A stretch of 60,661 nt of DNA from Alphaproteobacteria bacterium (GCA_025361185.1 JANYAR010000024.1:1-60661), one strand, 5' to 3'. Counted from the stretch's first letter, positions 1-9,153 are shown. The notes: generated from the letters alone by a model not told the origin. Made by a program: numbers and translations.

Positions 1-50
1 GCGCTTAAAACGCCTTGCCATTGCGGCCTCGCTCCCTTATCACCGGAAAT

Positions 51-140
51 GGACAGGTGGTCGAGTGGTCGATGGCACCGCACTCGAAATGCGGCGAGCC
101 TGCAAGGGCTCCGTGGGTTCGAATCCCACCCTGTCCGCCA
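51..140 (+). tRNA. tRNA-Ser (anticodon CGA)
   Basis: The full cloverleaf can be folded by eye. The acceptor stem pairs GGACAGG (51-57) with CCTGTCC (130-136), followed by discriminator G137 and an encoded CCA (138-140). The anticodon arm is CCGCA-ctCGAaa-TGCGG, giving anticodon CGA, which reads UCG serine codons. The long variable arm expected of class II serine tRNAs is present, and the T arm reads GTGGG-TTCGAAT-CCCAC. The 3' end (127-141) is repeated exactly at 12634-12648, which marks this gene as the probable target of an integrated element. No terminator follows the gene directly. Confidence 0.96.
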
Positions 141-141
141 A
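127..141 (+). repeat. Candidate attL: 3' end of tRNA-Ser
   Basis: The 15-base sequence CACCCTGTCCGCCAA covers the acceptor 3' strand and CCA of the tRNA-Ser gene and matches 12634-12648 without mismatch. Tyrosine integrases of the P4 type commonly use the 3' end of a tRNA gene as the attachment core. That this repeat is an attachment site is an inference from the tRNA position, the integrase gene near the other copy and the displaced terminator. Confidence 0.7.
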
Positions 142-497
142 ATCCCCCAGAATTTCTGTGCTACTTGAATCGCTTAGTTTTTGAACTGAGCACTTACCCC
201 TATCTGTACCCCTATTTTGTTGAATGAGGGGGCCAACAACCAGTTTTTGGCCAGTCGCCAGTGAAGGCGCTCAACTGCGAGGCAAGGCTAACAGCTGGCC
301 CCTGGATGGCTCGGCTACCTGGAGGGCTGTGTTCAGCCAGCCGGAAGCCAAATGCCCGCCACAGAAACGCGCGCGTTGGCTGCAACAGCGGCATGCATGA
401 CGACTTGAAATCCGAATGTCCGCTTGGCGCCAAAAGCGGACATTCCCAAAACGGGCTTCCGCCAGGACGGTCTTCAGTGGCGGGCACCTGCTGGGCG
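141..497. other. Non-coding left end of the putative island
   Basis: I see no convincing gene here. The stretch is more AT-rich than its surroundings just after the tRNA. It contains two copies of an 11-base motif, TACCCCTATCT at 195-205 and TACCCCTATTT at 207-217. A close match, TACCCCTGTCT, lies at 12496-12506 near the other end, just upstream of the integrase gene. These could be arm-type integrase binding sites. One family A palindrome lies at 414-445. Confidence 0.5.
414..445. repeat. Family A palindrome, copy 1
   Basis: An inverted repeat of about 32 bases has arms GAATGTCCGCTT and AAGCGGACATTC around a short centre. It is intergenic. Spurious reading frames through such repeats give peptides like MSALxQKRTF, which are often mis-annotated as genes in alphaproteobacteria. 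Confidence 0.85.
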
Positions 498-977
498 TCA
501 GTGAAGCGTTGCGCCCGCGTGCGGATTGGTGGCCTCGAAGCTGATCGCCTTCAAATATTCACTCCGGCGATCCAGCTCCTTCGCGCCACCCGGAATGGCA
601 TTGGACCTGAACATGAAGGCGAGAATATTGGCGTACTGTTCGCGCGATAGACTGGAGGGATTATCCTGCGGCATGCTGGTGCGGATGCGGTCATAGAGAG
701 CGCCCACCGTCAAGCCGTTGAAGTCCGAGAGGAACTGCGCTCCTGCCAGCGCGGGTGCTTCGCCGGTGCCGTCCAGGGTGGCGCCATGGCAGCCCGCGCA
801 ATGGGCGCTGAATTCGGCTCTGCCCCGCGTCGCCTGGGCGTCGGTATAGACCCCGTCCCAGACCGAAGTGGCAGTCTGGCCCCGGACGCCGATGCCTGCA
901 ACCGACGTAGCCGTAATCAGGGCTGCCAGAATCGCGGATAGTCGACGCATGCAGGTCACTGTCCTGAGTGGGTTCAA
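498..977 (-). CDS. Secreted c-type cytochrome, partner of the PQQ dehydrogenase
   Basis: This 159-residue protein has an N-terminal signal (RR then a hydrophobic stretch, about residues 11-34) and one haem c site, CAGCH at 60-64. M102 in an SMPQ context is a plausible axial methionine. It probably accepts electrons in the periplasm from the quinoprotein dehydrogenase encoded just upstream. The frame can start at TTG 977, which overlaps the upstream TGA stop as TTGA and implies coupled translation. The ATG at 950 (MRRLSAIL) gives an equally good signal peptide, so the start is unsettled. The role as electron acceptor is inferred from the operon. Confidence 0.88.
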   Translation of the reverse strand: MNPLRTVTCMRRLSAILAALITATSVAGIGVRGQTATSVWDGVYTDAQATRGRAEFSAHCAGCHGATLDGTGEAPALAGAQFLSDFNGLTVGALYDRIRTSMPQDNPSSLSREQYANILAFMFRSNAIPGGAKELDRRSEYLKAISFEATNPHAGATLH

Positions 978-3046
978 CCGCCGCTGGGCAGTGTGTAGCA
1001 GATATACTCGCCGGAATAGTCGCCGCCGCTGACTGCCACGATGATGTACTGCTTGCCATTGACCAAGTACGTCATGGGCGCGCCGGACTGGCCCGCCGGC
1101 ATCAGCACATTGCCGACTTCCCTGCCGGTCTTCTGGTCATAGGCCCGCAGCATCGCGCCGCGCGGACGATCCGGCGTTGTGGTGACGCTGGCATCCCCGG
1201 CAATCACTAGGCTCTTAGTCAACAATGTGCCGATATTGAACCCTGTCTGGCCAGTGCGCGGCAAGTTGATCCCCTTCAGCGCGGCGCTGTTGCGGATATA
1301 GTCGGGAGTCTCGCCATGCGCGACCTGCCAATCCATCACCCCGGGATCGAGATTGATCGCGCTGATCGTGCCATAGGGCGGCTTGATCAGCGGCAGGCCG
1401 TCCACGGTAAGACTTCGGCGCGAGCCACCGCCGCCGGCAGGTGCAACTTTCCGCGCCAGTGGTGCGTCGGCGCCTTGGTCGGCCCCGGCGGCATTGATCA
1501 TCACCACCGGCTGGCCTGCCTGGCCTATGACATAGGGCAAGTCCGACATGCCCGGCGGCGGGGGCACCAGTCCCATGGGCAGAAGGCAGGAATTGCAGGC
1601 ATAAACATAGACGGTGTGATTTTCCGGATTGAACGAACCGCCCGGCCAGTTGGTACCGCCATTTGCTGGGCCCAGCCCCAGGGTTGCAATCGGTCCGGGC
1701 AATTTTGAAACAACCGGCGGCGTGTAGATCGGGCCGATCTTGTAGTCCTTCACCAGTTCCAGCGCCTTGCGATGCATCTCGGGCGTGAAGTCGATCAGGT
1801 CGCCCTCCGACACGCCCGTGCGTGCATAGGCGGCGGGCTTGGAGGGAATGGGCTGGGTTGGCGCATACCATTCGCCCGGCACATCGCCTTTGGGCGCCGT
1901 CTTTTCCGGTATCGGCCAGACCGGCTTGCCGGTGAGGCGGTCGAAGACATAGAGCATGCCCATCTTGGTGGGCTCGGCCACCGCCTTGATCGGCTTACCG
2001 CCGACGGTGATGTCCATCAGAAGCGGTGCCGAGGACATGTCATAGTCCCAGATCTCGTGATGGATGAACTGGAAGAACCACTTCACCTTGCCGCTATTGA
2101 TGTCCACCGCCACCAGGCTGTTGGCATACAGGTTGTTGCCGGGGTGCGTGCCGCCAAAAAAATCGCTGGTGGGGGATTCCACCGGCAGATAGACCAGCCC
2201 TGCTTGCGGATCGGCGGTCATCTCGGTCCAGATCCCGGTGTTGCCGGTATGCTCGGCCGAACCCTTCATCCAGCTCTCATAACCGGGCTCGCCCTTGCGC
2301 GGAATGGTATGAAATTCCCAGATCTTCTTGCCGGTGCGTACGTCATAGGCGCGCGCCGTGCCCTTGTTGTTGTCGGCGCTGGTCGGTGTGAAACCTTCGC
2401 GGAAGGCGGAACCAATCAATACCCTGTCACCGACCACGGTGGGCGCCGACTGCCAGCCGATTTCCCCGCTGGTGAGGTCGGGCTTGATGACCTGGTCGCT
2501 GTCAGCCTTCAGGTCCACCGCGCCGCTGTTGCCGAATGAGGCGATGCGCTGGCCGTTTTTGGCGTCCAGGGCGATCAACTGATAGCCCGGCGTCACGTAG
2601 AGAATCCGCGCTTTCTTGCCATCAGACCAGTAGGACGGTCCGCGGCCGGAAAGCTGGCGCGGGGCGGCCGCGCCGCGCGCGCCTTCCTTTTCGCCGTGCA
2701 CCCAGAGAAGCTCGCCGGTCTGGGCGTCCAGCGCCACGACCGCGCGCCGTGAACCGGCAGTGGCATAGACCACGCCGCCCACTTCCAGCGGCGTGCCTTC
2801 CAGCTTGTACTCCGGGCGGTTCCCGATGTTGTCGGTCTTGAAGCGCCAGGCCACTTCCAATGTGCTGAAGTTGGAGGCGTTGATCTGATCGAGCGCCTTG
2901 TACTTGCTGCCGGAAATATCGCCGGTGTAGGTGGGCCAATCCACGCTTTGGCCAGTTGTTTGCGCGGTTGCAAGCGAACACAAGCCCAGAATCGCCAGAC
3001 TGGCGCCCAAGGCTATTTTTTTTGTGCTCCGCATCAACTTTGCCAA
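974..3046 (-). CDS. PQQ-dependent dehydrogenase, quinoprotein glucose dehydrogenase type
   Basis: The 690-residue protein opens with a cleavable signal (residues 1-29, ending LATAQ) followed by an eight-bladed quinoprotein propeller. Blade motifs are visible, for example VVALDAQTGELLW near residue 103 and AYDVRTGKKIWEF near 233. The WDYD signature (333-336) is typical of the membrane glucose dehydrogenase branch. The five N-terminal membrane helices of classical membrane Gcd are absent, so this should be a soluble periplasmic form. It would oxidise a sugar or alcohol and pass electrons to the cytochrome encoded by the overlapping downstream gene. The true substrate cannot be read from sequence. 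No pqq biosynthesis genes lie in the window. Confidence 0.9.
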   Translation of the reverse strand: MAKLMRSTKKIALGASLAILGLCSLATAQTTGQSVDWPTYTGDISGSKYKALDQINASNFSTLEVAWRFKTDNIGNRPEYKLEGTPLEVGGVVYATAGSRRAVVALDAQTGELLWVHGEKEGARGAAAPRQLSGRGPSYWSDGKKARILYVTPGYQLIALDAKNGQRIASFGNSGAVDLKADSDQVIKPDLTSGEIGWQSAPTVVGDRVLIGSAFREGFTPTSADNNKGTARAYDVRTGKKIWEFHTIPRKGEPGYESWMKGSAEHTGNTGIWTEMTADPQAGLVYLPVESPTSDFFGGTHPGNNLYANSLVAVDINSGKVKWFFQFIHHEIWDYDMSSAPLLMDITVGGKPIKAVAEPTKMGMLYVFDRLTGKPVWPIPEKTAPKGDVPGEWYAPTQPIPSKPAAYARTGVSEGDLIDFTPEMHRKALELVKDYKIGPIYTPPVVSKLPGPIATLGLGPANGGTNWPGGSFNPENHTVYVYACNSCLLPMGLVPPPPGMSDLPYVIGQAGQPVVMINAAGADQGADAPLARKVAPAGGGGSRRSLTVDGLPLIKPPYGTISAINLDPGVMDWQVAHGETPDYIRNSAALKGINLPRTGQTGFNIGTLLTKSLVIAGDASVTTTPDRPRGAMLRAYDQKTGREVGNVLMPAGQSGAPMTYLVNGKQYIIVAVSGGDYSGEYICYTLPSGG

Positions 3047-3391
3047 TCCGATGGAATGGATCGCGGAGCCCTGTGGGCCGAGGTGTATCCGTGCTTAGTT
3101 TTCATAACTCTCCCCCGATAATTACAGCCTCCACGAAGGAATGTGCCACGAATTTGCCAGTGGCAATAGTCCGGGATGGGGCGGGATTAGACCAGCATAG
3201 CGTACGCTCTTGCGCGGCGCGGCGTGTCAGCGGCACGAACTGCCACACATCAAATTGATGCACTGCGGCAACAATAAGCCACGATGGCGAGGGCGCTCCC
3301 AGCTTACCTCTGCCTTAGAAAAACACTACGCTCGCTATCGAATTAGGTTCGGATTGGGGAACGTCGGGTATTTTCAAAGGGGGCACCAAGA
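3047..3391. other. Divergent intergenic region with a small palindrome
   Basis: This 345-base gap separates the reverse-strand quinoprotein gene from the forward-strand hydroxylase gene and must carry both promoters. A 13-base palindrome, TTGCCAGTGGCAA, lies at 3154-3166 and could be a regulator site. I could not identify convincing -35/-10 pairs. Confidence 0.4.
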
Positions 3392-4354
3392 ATGTCAGCC
3401 AAGAGCGTTGCATATGCCAGCCGCTTTGTGATTTTGCCCGCGCTGTTTGTCGTCTTTGTTGCGGCGAAAATCCTGATGAAAGGGCACGCCGTAGATCGTT
3501 GGTTGCCGCACTGGGATACATTGATGATCATCGGCACTGTGATGATATTGGAACGTCTCTACGCCTATAAATACTCGGTGTCTCAAAAGGGCTTTCTTGC
3601 CCGGGATATAACGTCGACATTTGTTAATGTGTTTGTCACAGGCGTCGTAACAGGCTTTGTCGTTTTGCCGATATTGGTCTTCTTCACGCAGCACTATTTT
3701 GGACGAAGATTCGTCTTTGTGTCATCCGAGCAGTTGGGCCCACTTTGGGTGCAAGTCGCGGCAATCCTGTTGCTGGTCAGTTTATTCCGCTACTGGATGC
3801 ATCGCCTGCAGCATCGCAACGAGTTCCTTTGGAAGCTTCACTCATATCATCATCGAGTGACCGATTTGCGGGCCTTGAATGATTTCACCTCCAACCCGAT
3901 CGATTTCGCCCTCCGGAATGTCCTGGTATATGTTTTGCTCGGCATCGTTGGCTTTAGTCCATTGGCGATGCTTTTTGCGGTCCCCGCACTGGGTGTTTGG
4001 GGAATCTTTTCTCATTGCGGTGGCGATGTGAGAGGAGGGTGGTTGAATTATCTATTCGTAACGCCAGAGGTGCATCGCTGGCACCATACCGCCGCGGTTC
4101 CGGAAGGATATGGATACTCGGTCAATTACGGCGTGGAGTTCAGCTTTTGGGATGTAATTTTTGGGACATATTATTTGCCCCAGAAAGACGGGCAGACGAT
4201 GCAAGCGCGCATAGGGCACCCTGGTGGCTTGCCAGACGAAAGCAATTATCTAAGGCTATTATTGGTGCCGCTCGGGTTATACGGAATTGTCCCTTGGCTC
4301 AGGCGACTCTTGCGGATTCCCAGAAGTCCCGAAGGCCCGCAAGCTGCCGAGTAA
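3392..4354 (+). CDS. Fatty acid hydroxylase / sterol desaturase family membrane protein
   Basis: This 320-residue protein has several membrane helices and the three histidine clusters of the family: HRLQH (137-141), HSYHH (150-154) and HRWHH (228-232). These bind a di-iron centre that hydroxylates or desaturates lipids or sterol-like substrates. The start is supported by a purine-rich ribosome site (GGGGG about 10 bases upstream). Base composition is visibly less GC-rich than the core genes of the window, in keeping with transfer. The actual substrate is unknown; carotenoid, sterol or fatty acyl chains are all possible for this family. Confidence 0.88.
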   Translation: MSAKSVAYASRFVILPALFVVFVAAKILMKGHAVDRWLPHWDTLMIIGTVMILERLYAYKYSVSQKGFLARDITSTFVNVFVTGVVTGFVVLPILVFFTQHYFGRRFVFVSSEQLGPLWVQVAAILLLVSLFRYWMHRLQHRNEFLWKLHSYHHRVTDLRALNDFTSNPIDFALRNVLVYVLLGIVGFSPLAMLFAVPALGVWGIFSHCGGDVRGGWLNYLFVTPEVHRWHHTAAVPEGYGYSVNYGVEFSFWDVIFGTYYLPQKDGQTMQARIGHPGGLPDESNYLRLLLVPLGLYGIVPWLRRLLRIPRSPEGPQAAE

Positions 4355-4404
4355 TCATTGCCCAATTGCGCTGGTGATTGCAGGTGCGCTTGATAGGCTG
4401 TGAC

Positions 4405-4644
4405 CTATAGAGAATTGTGAGATCCATCACACAGCGGCTTGCTCTTTGACTGCTTGCAACCACACATCGCCACCGTCGTGGTTTCCATGGCAACGTACGC
4501 CAAGGGAGCCAAATCCGTACTCTTGTGCGATCCATCACAGAGCGGCTGCTTCCTACTGAGGCCACAGCGACACCAGTAGTAGGTCTTTCCCTTTTCTACA
4601 TCGATCATATAGGGCCCCCTTTGGGCAACGGTCGGAGCGGTCAT
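4405..4644 (-). CDS. Double CDGSH iron-sulfur domain protein
   Basis: The 79-residue protein carries two CDGSH zinc-finger-like motifs. The first uses C25, C27, C36 and H40, and the second C61, C63, C72 and H76, each able to hold a 2Fe-2S cluster in the mitoNEET manner (three Cys, one His). There is no membrane anchor, so it is probably cytoplasmic. Bacterial two-motif members of this family are small redox or cluster-transfer proteins of unclear role. It converges with the upstream hydroxylase gene. Confidence 0.9.
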   Translation of the reverse strand: MTAPTVAQRGPYMIDVEKGKTYYWCRCGLSRKQPLCDGSHKSTDLAPLAYVAMETTTVAMCGCKQSKSKPLCDGSHNSL

Positions 4645-4983
4645 TTCTCTTCCCCTCGAGCGGTAAGCTCAACCACTATGGGGAAACAATCCTGATTTCG
4701 GAAGTGCCAGTTGCCGTCGCCGCTGCCTTCCCGGCGCCCTTGAATGTCCGCTTTGGGTCAAAAGCGGTCATTTGACCCCGGTCATCCCTCCGGGCGGCCC
4801 CATTCCTGAACGTATCCAGCAACAGGCTTACGCCATGAAGCGTGTAGACCGAAATCCCGATAGGTAATGGAAGTGACAACAAAGTGTGGACGGCGCCGCT
4901 TGATGGTGTTGCAAGCTAACTGAACTATAAGGGTTTGGCGGCTTCCGAGGCGCACCCAGTTGCCAAATTTGTGTTCATCGCAC
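4645..4983. other. Intergenic region with one family A repeat
   Basis: Apart from the palindrome at 4742-4773, nothing recognisable is present. Short frames that cross it do not resemble proteins. Confidence 0.5.
4742..4773. repeat. Family A palindrome, copy 2
   Basis: GAATGTCCGCTTT and AAAGCGGTCATTT form imperfect arms, with one arm carrying T instead of A in the GGACATT part. Confidence 0.8.
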
Positions 4984-5253
4984 TTATTGCGCGGGCCTTT
5001 TGGGCAGCGCATGTCCGTGAGATTCCAAATAATTGAATAGCTTCACAGCCAAGCGTTGAGCCCCACCGATAGGCATCACAATACGCACGGCTACAACATT
5101 ATTAGTTGTATCAGCACTTTTCGAATGATCAACGCGTGGAGAGTCGAAAGTGATCAAAATGTTGTCATTTAGAATTGAAAAGCCCGTCGCCGCAGAAGCA
5201 AAATATTCTGGCGCAAAAGGGTTGTCCAAGACGACTGCTTCCTTTTTGCTCAT
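4984..5253 (-). CDS. Small protein of unknown function
   Basis: The 89-residue protein starts MSKKEAVVLDNPFAPEYF. It has the look of small alphaproteobacterial proteins with an NPFAPE motif, a beta-rich middle (ILITFDSPRVDHS) and a C-terminal helix (AQRLAVKLFNYLE) preceded by VMPIGGA. The pattern resembles DUF3467-like proteins, but I am not certain of the family. No signal peptide or membrane segment is visible. No function can be given. Confidence 0.6.
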   Translation of the reverse strand: MSKKEAVVLDNPFAPEYFASAATGFSILNDNILITFDSPRVDHSKSADTTNNVVAVRIVMPIGGAQRLAVKLFNYLESHGHALPKRPAQ

Positions 5254-5544
5254 GGGTCAGTTCTCTTCTAATTGCTTCGAGAATGTTTAGGTTCTTAAAA
5301 GGAGCAAAAACGCAAATCACATTACCGCCGAGGTGGTAACATCCCTTTAATAGAGTTTCGATCACAAGAGCTTTGACCAAAATCAATTTGTATCGGGCAG
5401 GCCGTGTTATCTTATTCAAAGGCCATGAGAAAATGGGGATAACGCCTCTTTTTTTATGCGCCAGTTGGCTACGCAGATTTCTGCCGGATCTGCCCAGCCG
5501 GTCAACCCGCCAACAGAACGCGAGGAATAAAAAACTGCCAATCC

Positions 5545-5576
5545 GAATGGCCGCTTTGGGTCAAAAGCGGTCATTC
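5545..5576. repeat. Family A palindrome, copy 3
   Basis: GAATGGCCGCTTT and AAAGCGGTCATTC form the arms. It is the first of a close pair with copy 4. Confidence 0.8.
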
Positions 5577-5589
5577 ACCCGGATCAGCC

Positions 5590-5621
5590 GAATGTCCGCT
5601 TTGCGCCAAAAGCGGACATTC
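5590..5621. repeat. Family A palindrome, copy 4
   Basis: GAATGTCCGCTTT and AAAGCGGACATTC form a perfect pair of arms. It follows copy 3 in tandem. Confidence 0.85.
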
Positions 5622-5721
5622 ACGAGCCCGGGTAGAGGATTTATGCACGCTGCACAAATGCGCCTTATTGCCAGCATTGCCCGGATATGCCTGAATTGAA
5701 AAAAAAGTCTGGGGGACTGCC

Positions 5722-6069
5722 ATGACGAAACTGACGCGCCGCACATCAGCGGGCGATGAGTTCGACCGGCTGGACTATGAGGCGGGCACGCCGCGCCATG
5801 CCCTGCACCTTGCCAAATCCGAAGGCACACCGTTGCCGACCTGGGCTACCGGTCAGCTGACAGAGCAGATGCGCGGCGATTACGACAACAAGAACTTTGC
5901 CTCGATCATCTTCTTCGAGACACCCTCCGGCGGCGCGGTCTTTTCCGTCGGCTCCATGGCGTATATCGGCGCGCTGAACCACAAGGGGTTCGACAATGAT
6001 ATCGCCAAGATTACCACCAATGTCCTGAGGCGCTTTTCGGAGCCGCAGCCGTTCAAAGCGCCGATATAG
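5722..6069 (+). pseudogene. C-terminal remnant of a dimethylformamidase large-subunit-like protein
   Basis: The 115 residues match my memory of the C-terminal end of N,N-dimethylformamidase large subunits: EFDRLDYEAGTPRHALHLA, then FFETPSGGAVFSVGSM and NHKGFDNDIAKITTNVLRRF. A full subunit is more than 700 residues long, so most of the gene is missing. A start ATG at 5722 with upstream purines could still let the fragment be translated. Its TAG stop overlaps the GTG of the permease gene by one base (TAGTG), so translation of the remnant may still drive the permease. This points to a broken amide-degradation operon. Confidence 0.7.
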
Positions 6070-7454
6070 TGGCAGACACAAATCCCGCCGCGCCGACCCT
6101 CAAGGGCAATATCGGCCGCTTCCAGCTTTTCGCATTTGGTTTTGGTTCCATCATCGGGTCGGCTTGGTGCGTTTTGGTGGGAAGCTGGCTCGCATCCGCC
6201 GGTCCCGGCGGCGCGGTGATCGGCTTCATCGCGGGCGGGATCGTGGTGGGCTGCATCGGCGCGTGTTTTGCCGAACTGACGGCGCGGATTCCCGTCACAG
6301 GGGGCGAATTTAGCTTCGTGCTTCACGTCTTCGGCCGGCCGCTAGCTTTTTATGTCGGCTGGTTCATCGCGCTGGCCTGGATATGCGTCACCGTCTTCGA
6401 GGGCCTCGCCGTTGCATGGCTATTCGAGCGGCTGGGAACGGACATCCAGGATGTCGTACTGTACGATGCCTTCGGTACCGGCGTGACCCGCAACCAGCTG
6501 GTCATCGGCTGCGTCGGCGCGCCGCTAATCGCGCTCCTGAACTATACGGGCGGCCAGGTGTTGGCGAGGTTCCACAGCCTTTTGACTTACGGCTTCATCT
6601 TCCTAGCGCTGGCGGTGGTGGTCTTGATGTTATTCCACGGCAATTCCGCCAACCTGGCGCCAATCTTGCCCGTAAGTGATCCGGCATGGTGGCAGGGCGC
6701 GGCGGGCATCTTCGCCAATTGCGCCTTTCTCTTGTGCGGCTTTCAAGCCATTAGCCAAGTGGTAGAGGAAAAATCGGCGCGCGTTCCGTTCCAAGCACTG
6801 TTCCAGATTCTCGTCTTGGCGATCGCCGCCGCCGCGGGCTTCTATTGCCTGGTGGTGTTGGGCACGTCCATCACGGTTCCCTGGCAGTCTTTACCGCCGC
6901 ATTCGCTTGCGTTTGTCGAGGCGACCCGGCTGCTGCCATTCGGGCGCGCGCTGGTGCCAATGGTCTTGATGATCGCCATGCTGTCGCTGGTAAAGACTTG
7001 GAACGGGGTCTTCCTGATGGCAGCCCGCACCGTCATCGCTCTGGTGCGCAGCGGGTTCCTGCCAGCGTGGATGAACAAGTGGCACGGACACTCCGGCGTG
7101 CCCGCGCCCGTCGTCCTCGTGATTTTCACTATGAACATTGCCGGGCTGACCCTGGGCCGCGGCGCCGTAGGATTACTGGTTGATACGATTACCATCTCCT
7201 TGGTGTTTGGCTATGCGATCTGCTGCATCGGCTTGCTGGTGCTGCGGCGGCGCGACCGGGATGTGCGCACCGCTGCTGTGACCGCGCCGCCCGCCGCCAT
7301 CGTCGTCGGCGTGATCGGGTCGGTGCTCATGGCCGGTGTGGCGGTCGTCATGCCGCCGATCCAGGCCGGCGGGTTTCCGCCAGTTTATCTCATATTCCCC
7401 GCCTGGGCGCTGATCGGCGCTTGTGTAACCGCGTTGCACAAATCGCGGACCTGA
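6069..7454 (+). CDS. APC-superfamily amino acid/amide permease
   Basis: The 461-residue protein has about twelve membrane helices and the glycine-rich first helix of APC transporters (FGFGSIIGSAWCVLVGSWL, near residues 20-38). The start is GTG at 6069, overlapping the stop of the preceding remnant, which suggests translational coupling. Substrates of this family are amino acids, amines or related solutes. The linked dimethylformamidase-like remnant hints at an amide or its breakdown product, but that is weak evidence. Confidence 0.88.
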   Translation: MADTNPAAPTLKGNIGRFQLFAFGFGSIIGSAWCVLVGSWLASAGPGGAVIGFIAGGIVVGCIGACFAELTARIPVTGGEFSFVLHVFGRPLAFYVGWFIALAWICVTVFEGLAVAWLFERLGTDIQDVVLYDAFGTGVTRNQLVIGCVGAPLIALLNYTGGQVLARFHSLLTYGFIFLALAVVVLMLFHGNSANLAPILPVSDPAWWQGAAGIFANCAFLLCGFQAISQVVEEKSARVPFQALFQILVLAIAAAAGFYCLVVLGTSITVPWQSLPPHSLAFVEATRLLPFGRALVPMVLMIAMLSLVKTWNGVFLMAARTVIALVRSGFLPAWMNKWHGHSGVPAPVVLVIFTMNIAGLTLGRGAVGLLVDTITISLVFGYAICCIGLLVLRRRDRDVRTAAVTAPPAAIVVGVIGSVLMAGVAVVMPPIQAGGFPPVYLIFPAWALIGACVTALHKSRT

Positions 7455-7530
7455 CCGCGGCAACGACATCTCGGCCAGTGCTATCGCGCTGCGTAGCCAA
7501 ATTTCATTCTAGTAGTTACATGGCTTGCCT

Positions 7531-7560
7531 ATCGTCCGCTTTGCGCCAAAAGCGGACATG
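7531..7560. repeat. Family A palindrome, copy 5
   Basis: TCGTCCGCTTT and AAAGCGGACATG form the arms, in the 282-base gap between the permease and MFS genes. Confidence 0.8.
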
Positions 7561-7736
7561 CAGGCTCACCGAGTTTCGGTAACAGAATCTTTCACTGCAC
7601 GCCCGGCCAGGGCGGTGCGGCTGATCATATACGCCCCGGCCTGCTGACCGCTTAGGCCGCGCGATTTTCTCCGCTTTCTTTGCCGTAGGCGCCTTGCCTC
7701 CTGTGCTATGGTCCCTCCAGCGCGGAGGGAAAGAAC

Positions 7737-9017
7737 ATGGCCGATCAGGAACAGGTCTTCGCCAAATGCGCGTGGCGCATGATCCCGTTCATGATGCTAC
7801 TCTATGTCACCAATTATCTGGACCGGGTGAATGTCGGCTTCGCGGCCCTGACCATGAATCAGGACTTAGGCTTTTCCGCTTCGGTCTATGGATTTGCCGC
7901 CGGCATCTTTTTCATCAGCTATGCGATGTTCCAGATCCCCGCCAATGTGCTGTTGGAGCGGATCGGCGCCCGGCGCACGGTCTTCGCAATCATGGCGGCT
8001 TGGGGGGTGCTTTCCGCCGCCACCGCTTTTGTGCGCGAACCGGTCGCCTTCTATGTCCTGCGCTTTCTTCTCGGCGTGGCGGAATCGGGATTTTTCCCCG
8101 GCATGATCCTGTATCTCACCTTCTGGTTTCCCCGCGAATACCGCGCCCGCTTCACCGCGTTTTTCATGATGGCGATTCCCTTGTCCTCGACCTTCGGCGG
8201 GCCGGTCTCCGGCCTCATCCTGGGTATGGACGGCGTGGCCGGCTTTCGCGGCTGGCAATGGCTGTTCCTGATCGAGGGATTGCCGGCCTGCTTCTTGGCC
8301 TTCGCGGCGCTGAAATTTTTGCCCGACGGACCGGTCGCCGCCTCCTTTCTGTCAGAGACAGAAAAGCAAATCATCGCCGCGCGTCTTGCCGCGGAGAGGC
8401 CGGCGGCGCCGCCCAATCTGTGGCCTGGCCTGTATGATCCGCGCGTGCTGCTGTTGGGCCTAGCGGGGACCGGCATCGGCGCGAGCATATTCGGGAGCCA
8501 GCTCTGGCTGCCGCAGATCGTCAAGGCGCTGGGATATTCGAACCTGACGACGGGGTTCATTGCTGCCCTGCCATATCTGGTGGCGATGCCCACCGTGCTG
8601 TTGGTGGGCCGTTCCAGCGACCGGCGGGGCGAACGCGTCTGGCATACCGCCATCCCGTTACTGACCGCGGCGGGCGGCTTCGTCGTCGCTGCCATTGCGG
8701 AAAACCACTTCCTGGTGATCGCGGGGCTCACCGCCGTCGTGGCGGGGCTGATCGGCACCTATGGTCCCTATTACAGCCTGGCGTCATCCTTCTTCAGCGG
8801 ACCGGCGGCCCCGGGCGCCATCGCGCTGGTCAATCTGATGTGCACCGGGCTGGGCGGTTTTCTGGGACCCAATATTGTCGGCCTGCTCAAGCAGGAAACG
8901 GGCGGTTACGCCGCGGGCATGTTCGCGTTGGCGGCGGGACTGGTCGGCTCGGTGATCATCCTGTTGGTGCTGGGACGCGTGATGGCAGCGCGGGACGCGC
9001 GCCTGGCCGGTGCGTGA
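7737..9017 (+). CDS. MFS transporter, anion:cation symporter-like
   Basis: The 426-residue protein has twelve predicted helices. The N-terminal signature YLDRVNVGFAALTMNQDLGFS is typical of the ACS family, which moves organic anions such as tartrate, phthalate, hexuronates or glucarate. A good ribosome site (GGAGGGAAAGAAC) precedes the ATG. It has two distinct full-length relatives in this window at 55852 and 57124. The substrate is not known. Confidence 0.9.
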   Translation: MADQEQVFAKCAWRMIPFMMLLYVTNYLDRVNVGFAALTMNQDLGFSASVYGFAAGIFFISYAMFQIPANVLLERIGARRTVFAIMAAWGVLSAATAFVREPVAFYVLRFLLGVAESGFFPGMILYLTFWFPREYRARFTAFFMMAIPLSSTFGGPVSGLILGMDGVAGFRGWQWLFLIEGLPACFLAFAALKFLPDGPVAASFLSETEKQIIAARLAAERPAAPPNLWPGLYDPRVLLLGLAGTGIGASIFGSQLWLPQIVKALGYSNLTTGFIAALPYLVAMPTVLLVGRSSDRRGERVWHTAIPLLTAAGGFVVAAIAENHFLVIAGLTAVVAGLIGTYGPYYSLASSFFSGPAAPGAIALVNLMCTGLGGFLGPNIVGLLKQETGGYAAGMFALAAGLVGSVIILLVLGRVMAARDARLAGA

Positions 9018-9121
9018 AACCAAAAGGACGCTGCCCGCTAGACATCCCAAATCTTCGGCGCGAAAGCCCCGTAAACAATAAATGGCTCAGCGTGCGCTCC
9101 ATGTTGGTTTGGCCGGCGTCG

Positions 9122-9153
9122 GAATGTCCGCTTTGGGTCAGAAGCAGCCATTG
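9122..9153. repeat. Family A palindrome, copy 6 (degenerate)
   Basis: GAATGTCCGCTTT is intact in the left arm. The right arm (GAAGCAGCCATT) has diverged. It lies between the MFS gene and the reverse-strand dehydrogenase gene. Confidence 0.7.

Larger units (their letters stand above)
5254..5721. other. Intergenic region with two family A repeats
   Basis: Nothing coding is supported. Two palindromes of family A lie 13 bases apart (5545-5576 and 5590-5621). The first 290 bases are AT-rich and may hold the promoter of the reverse-strand small protein gene. Confidence 0.5.

Noticed and set aside
5373..5699. A 108-codon frame through the intergenic repeats (contains MSALRQKRTF)
   Set aside because: The coding look comes from two family A palindromes; such frames are a known annotation artefact.
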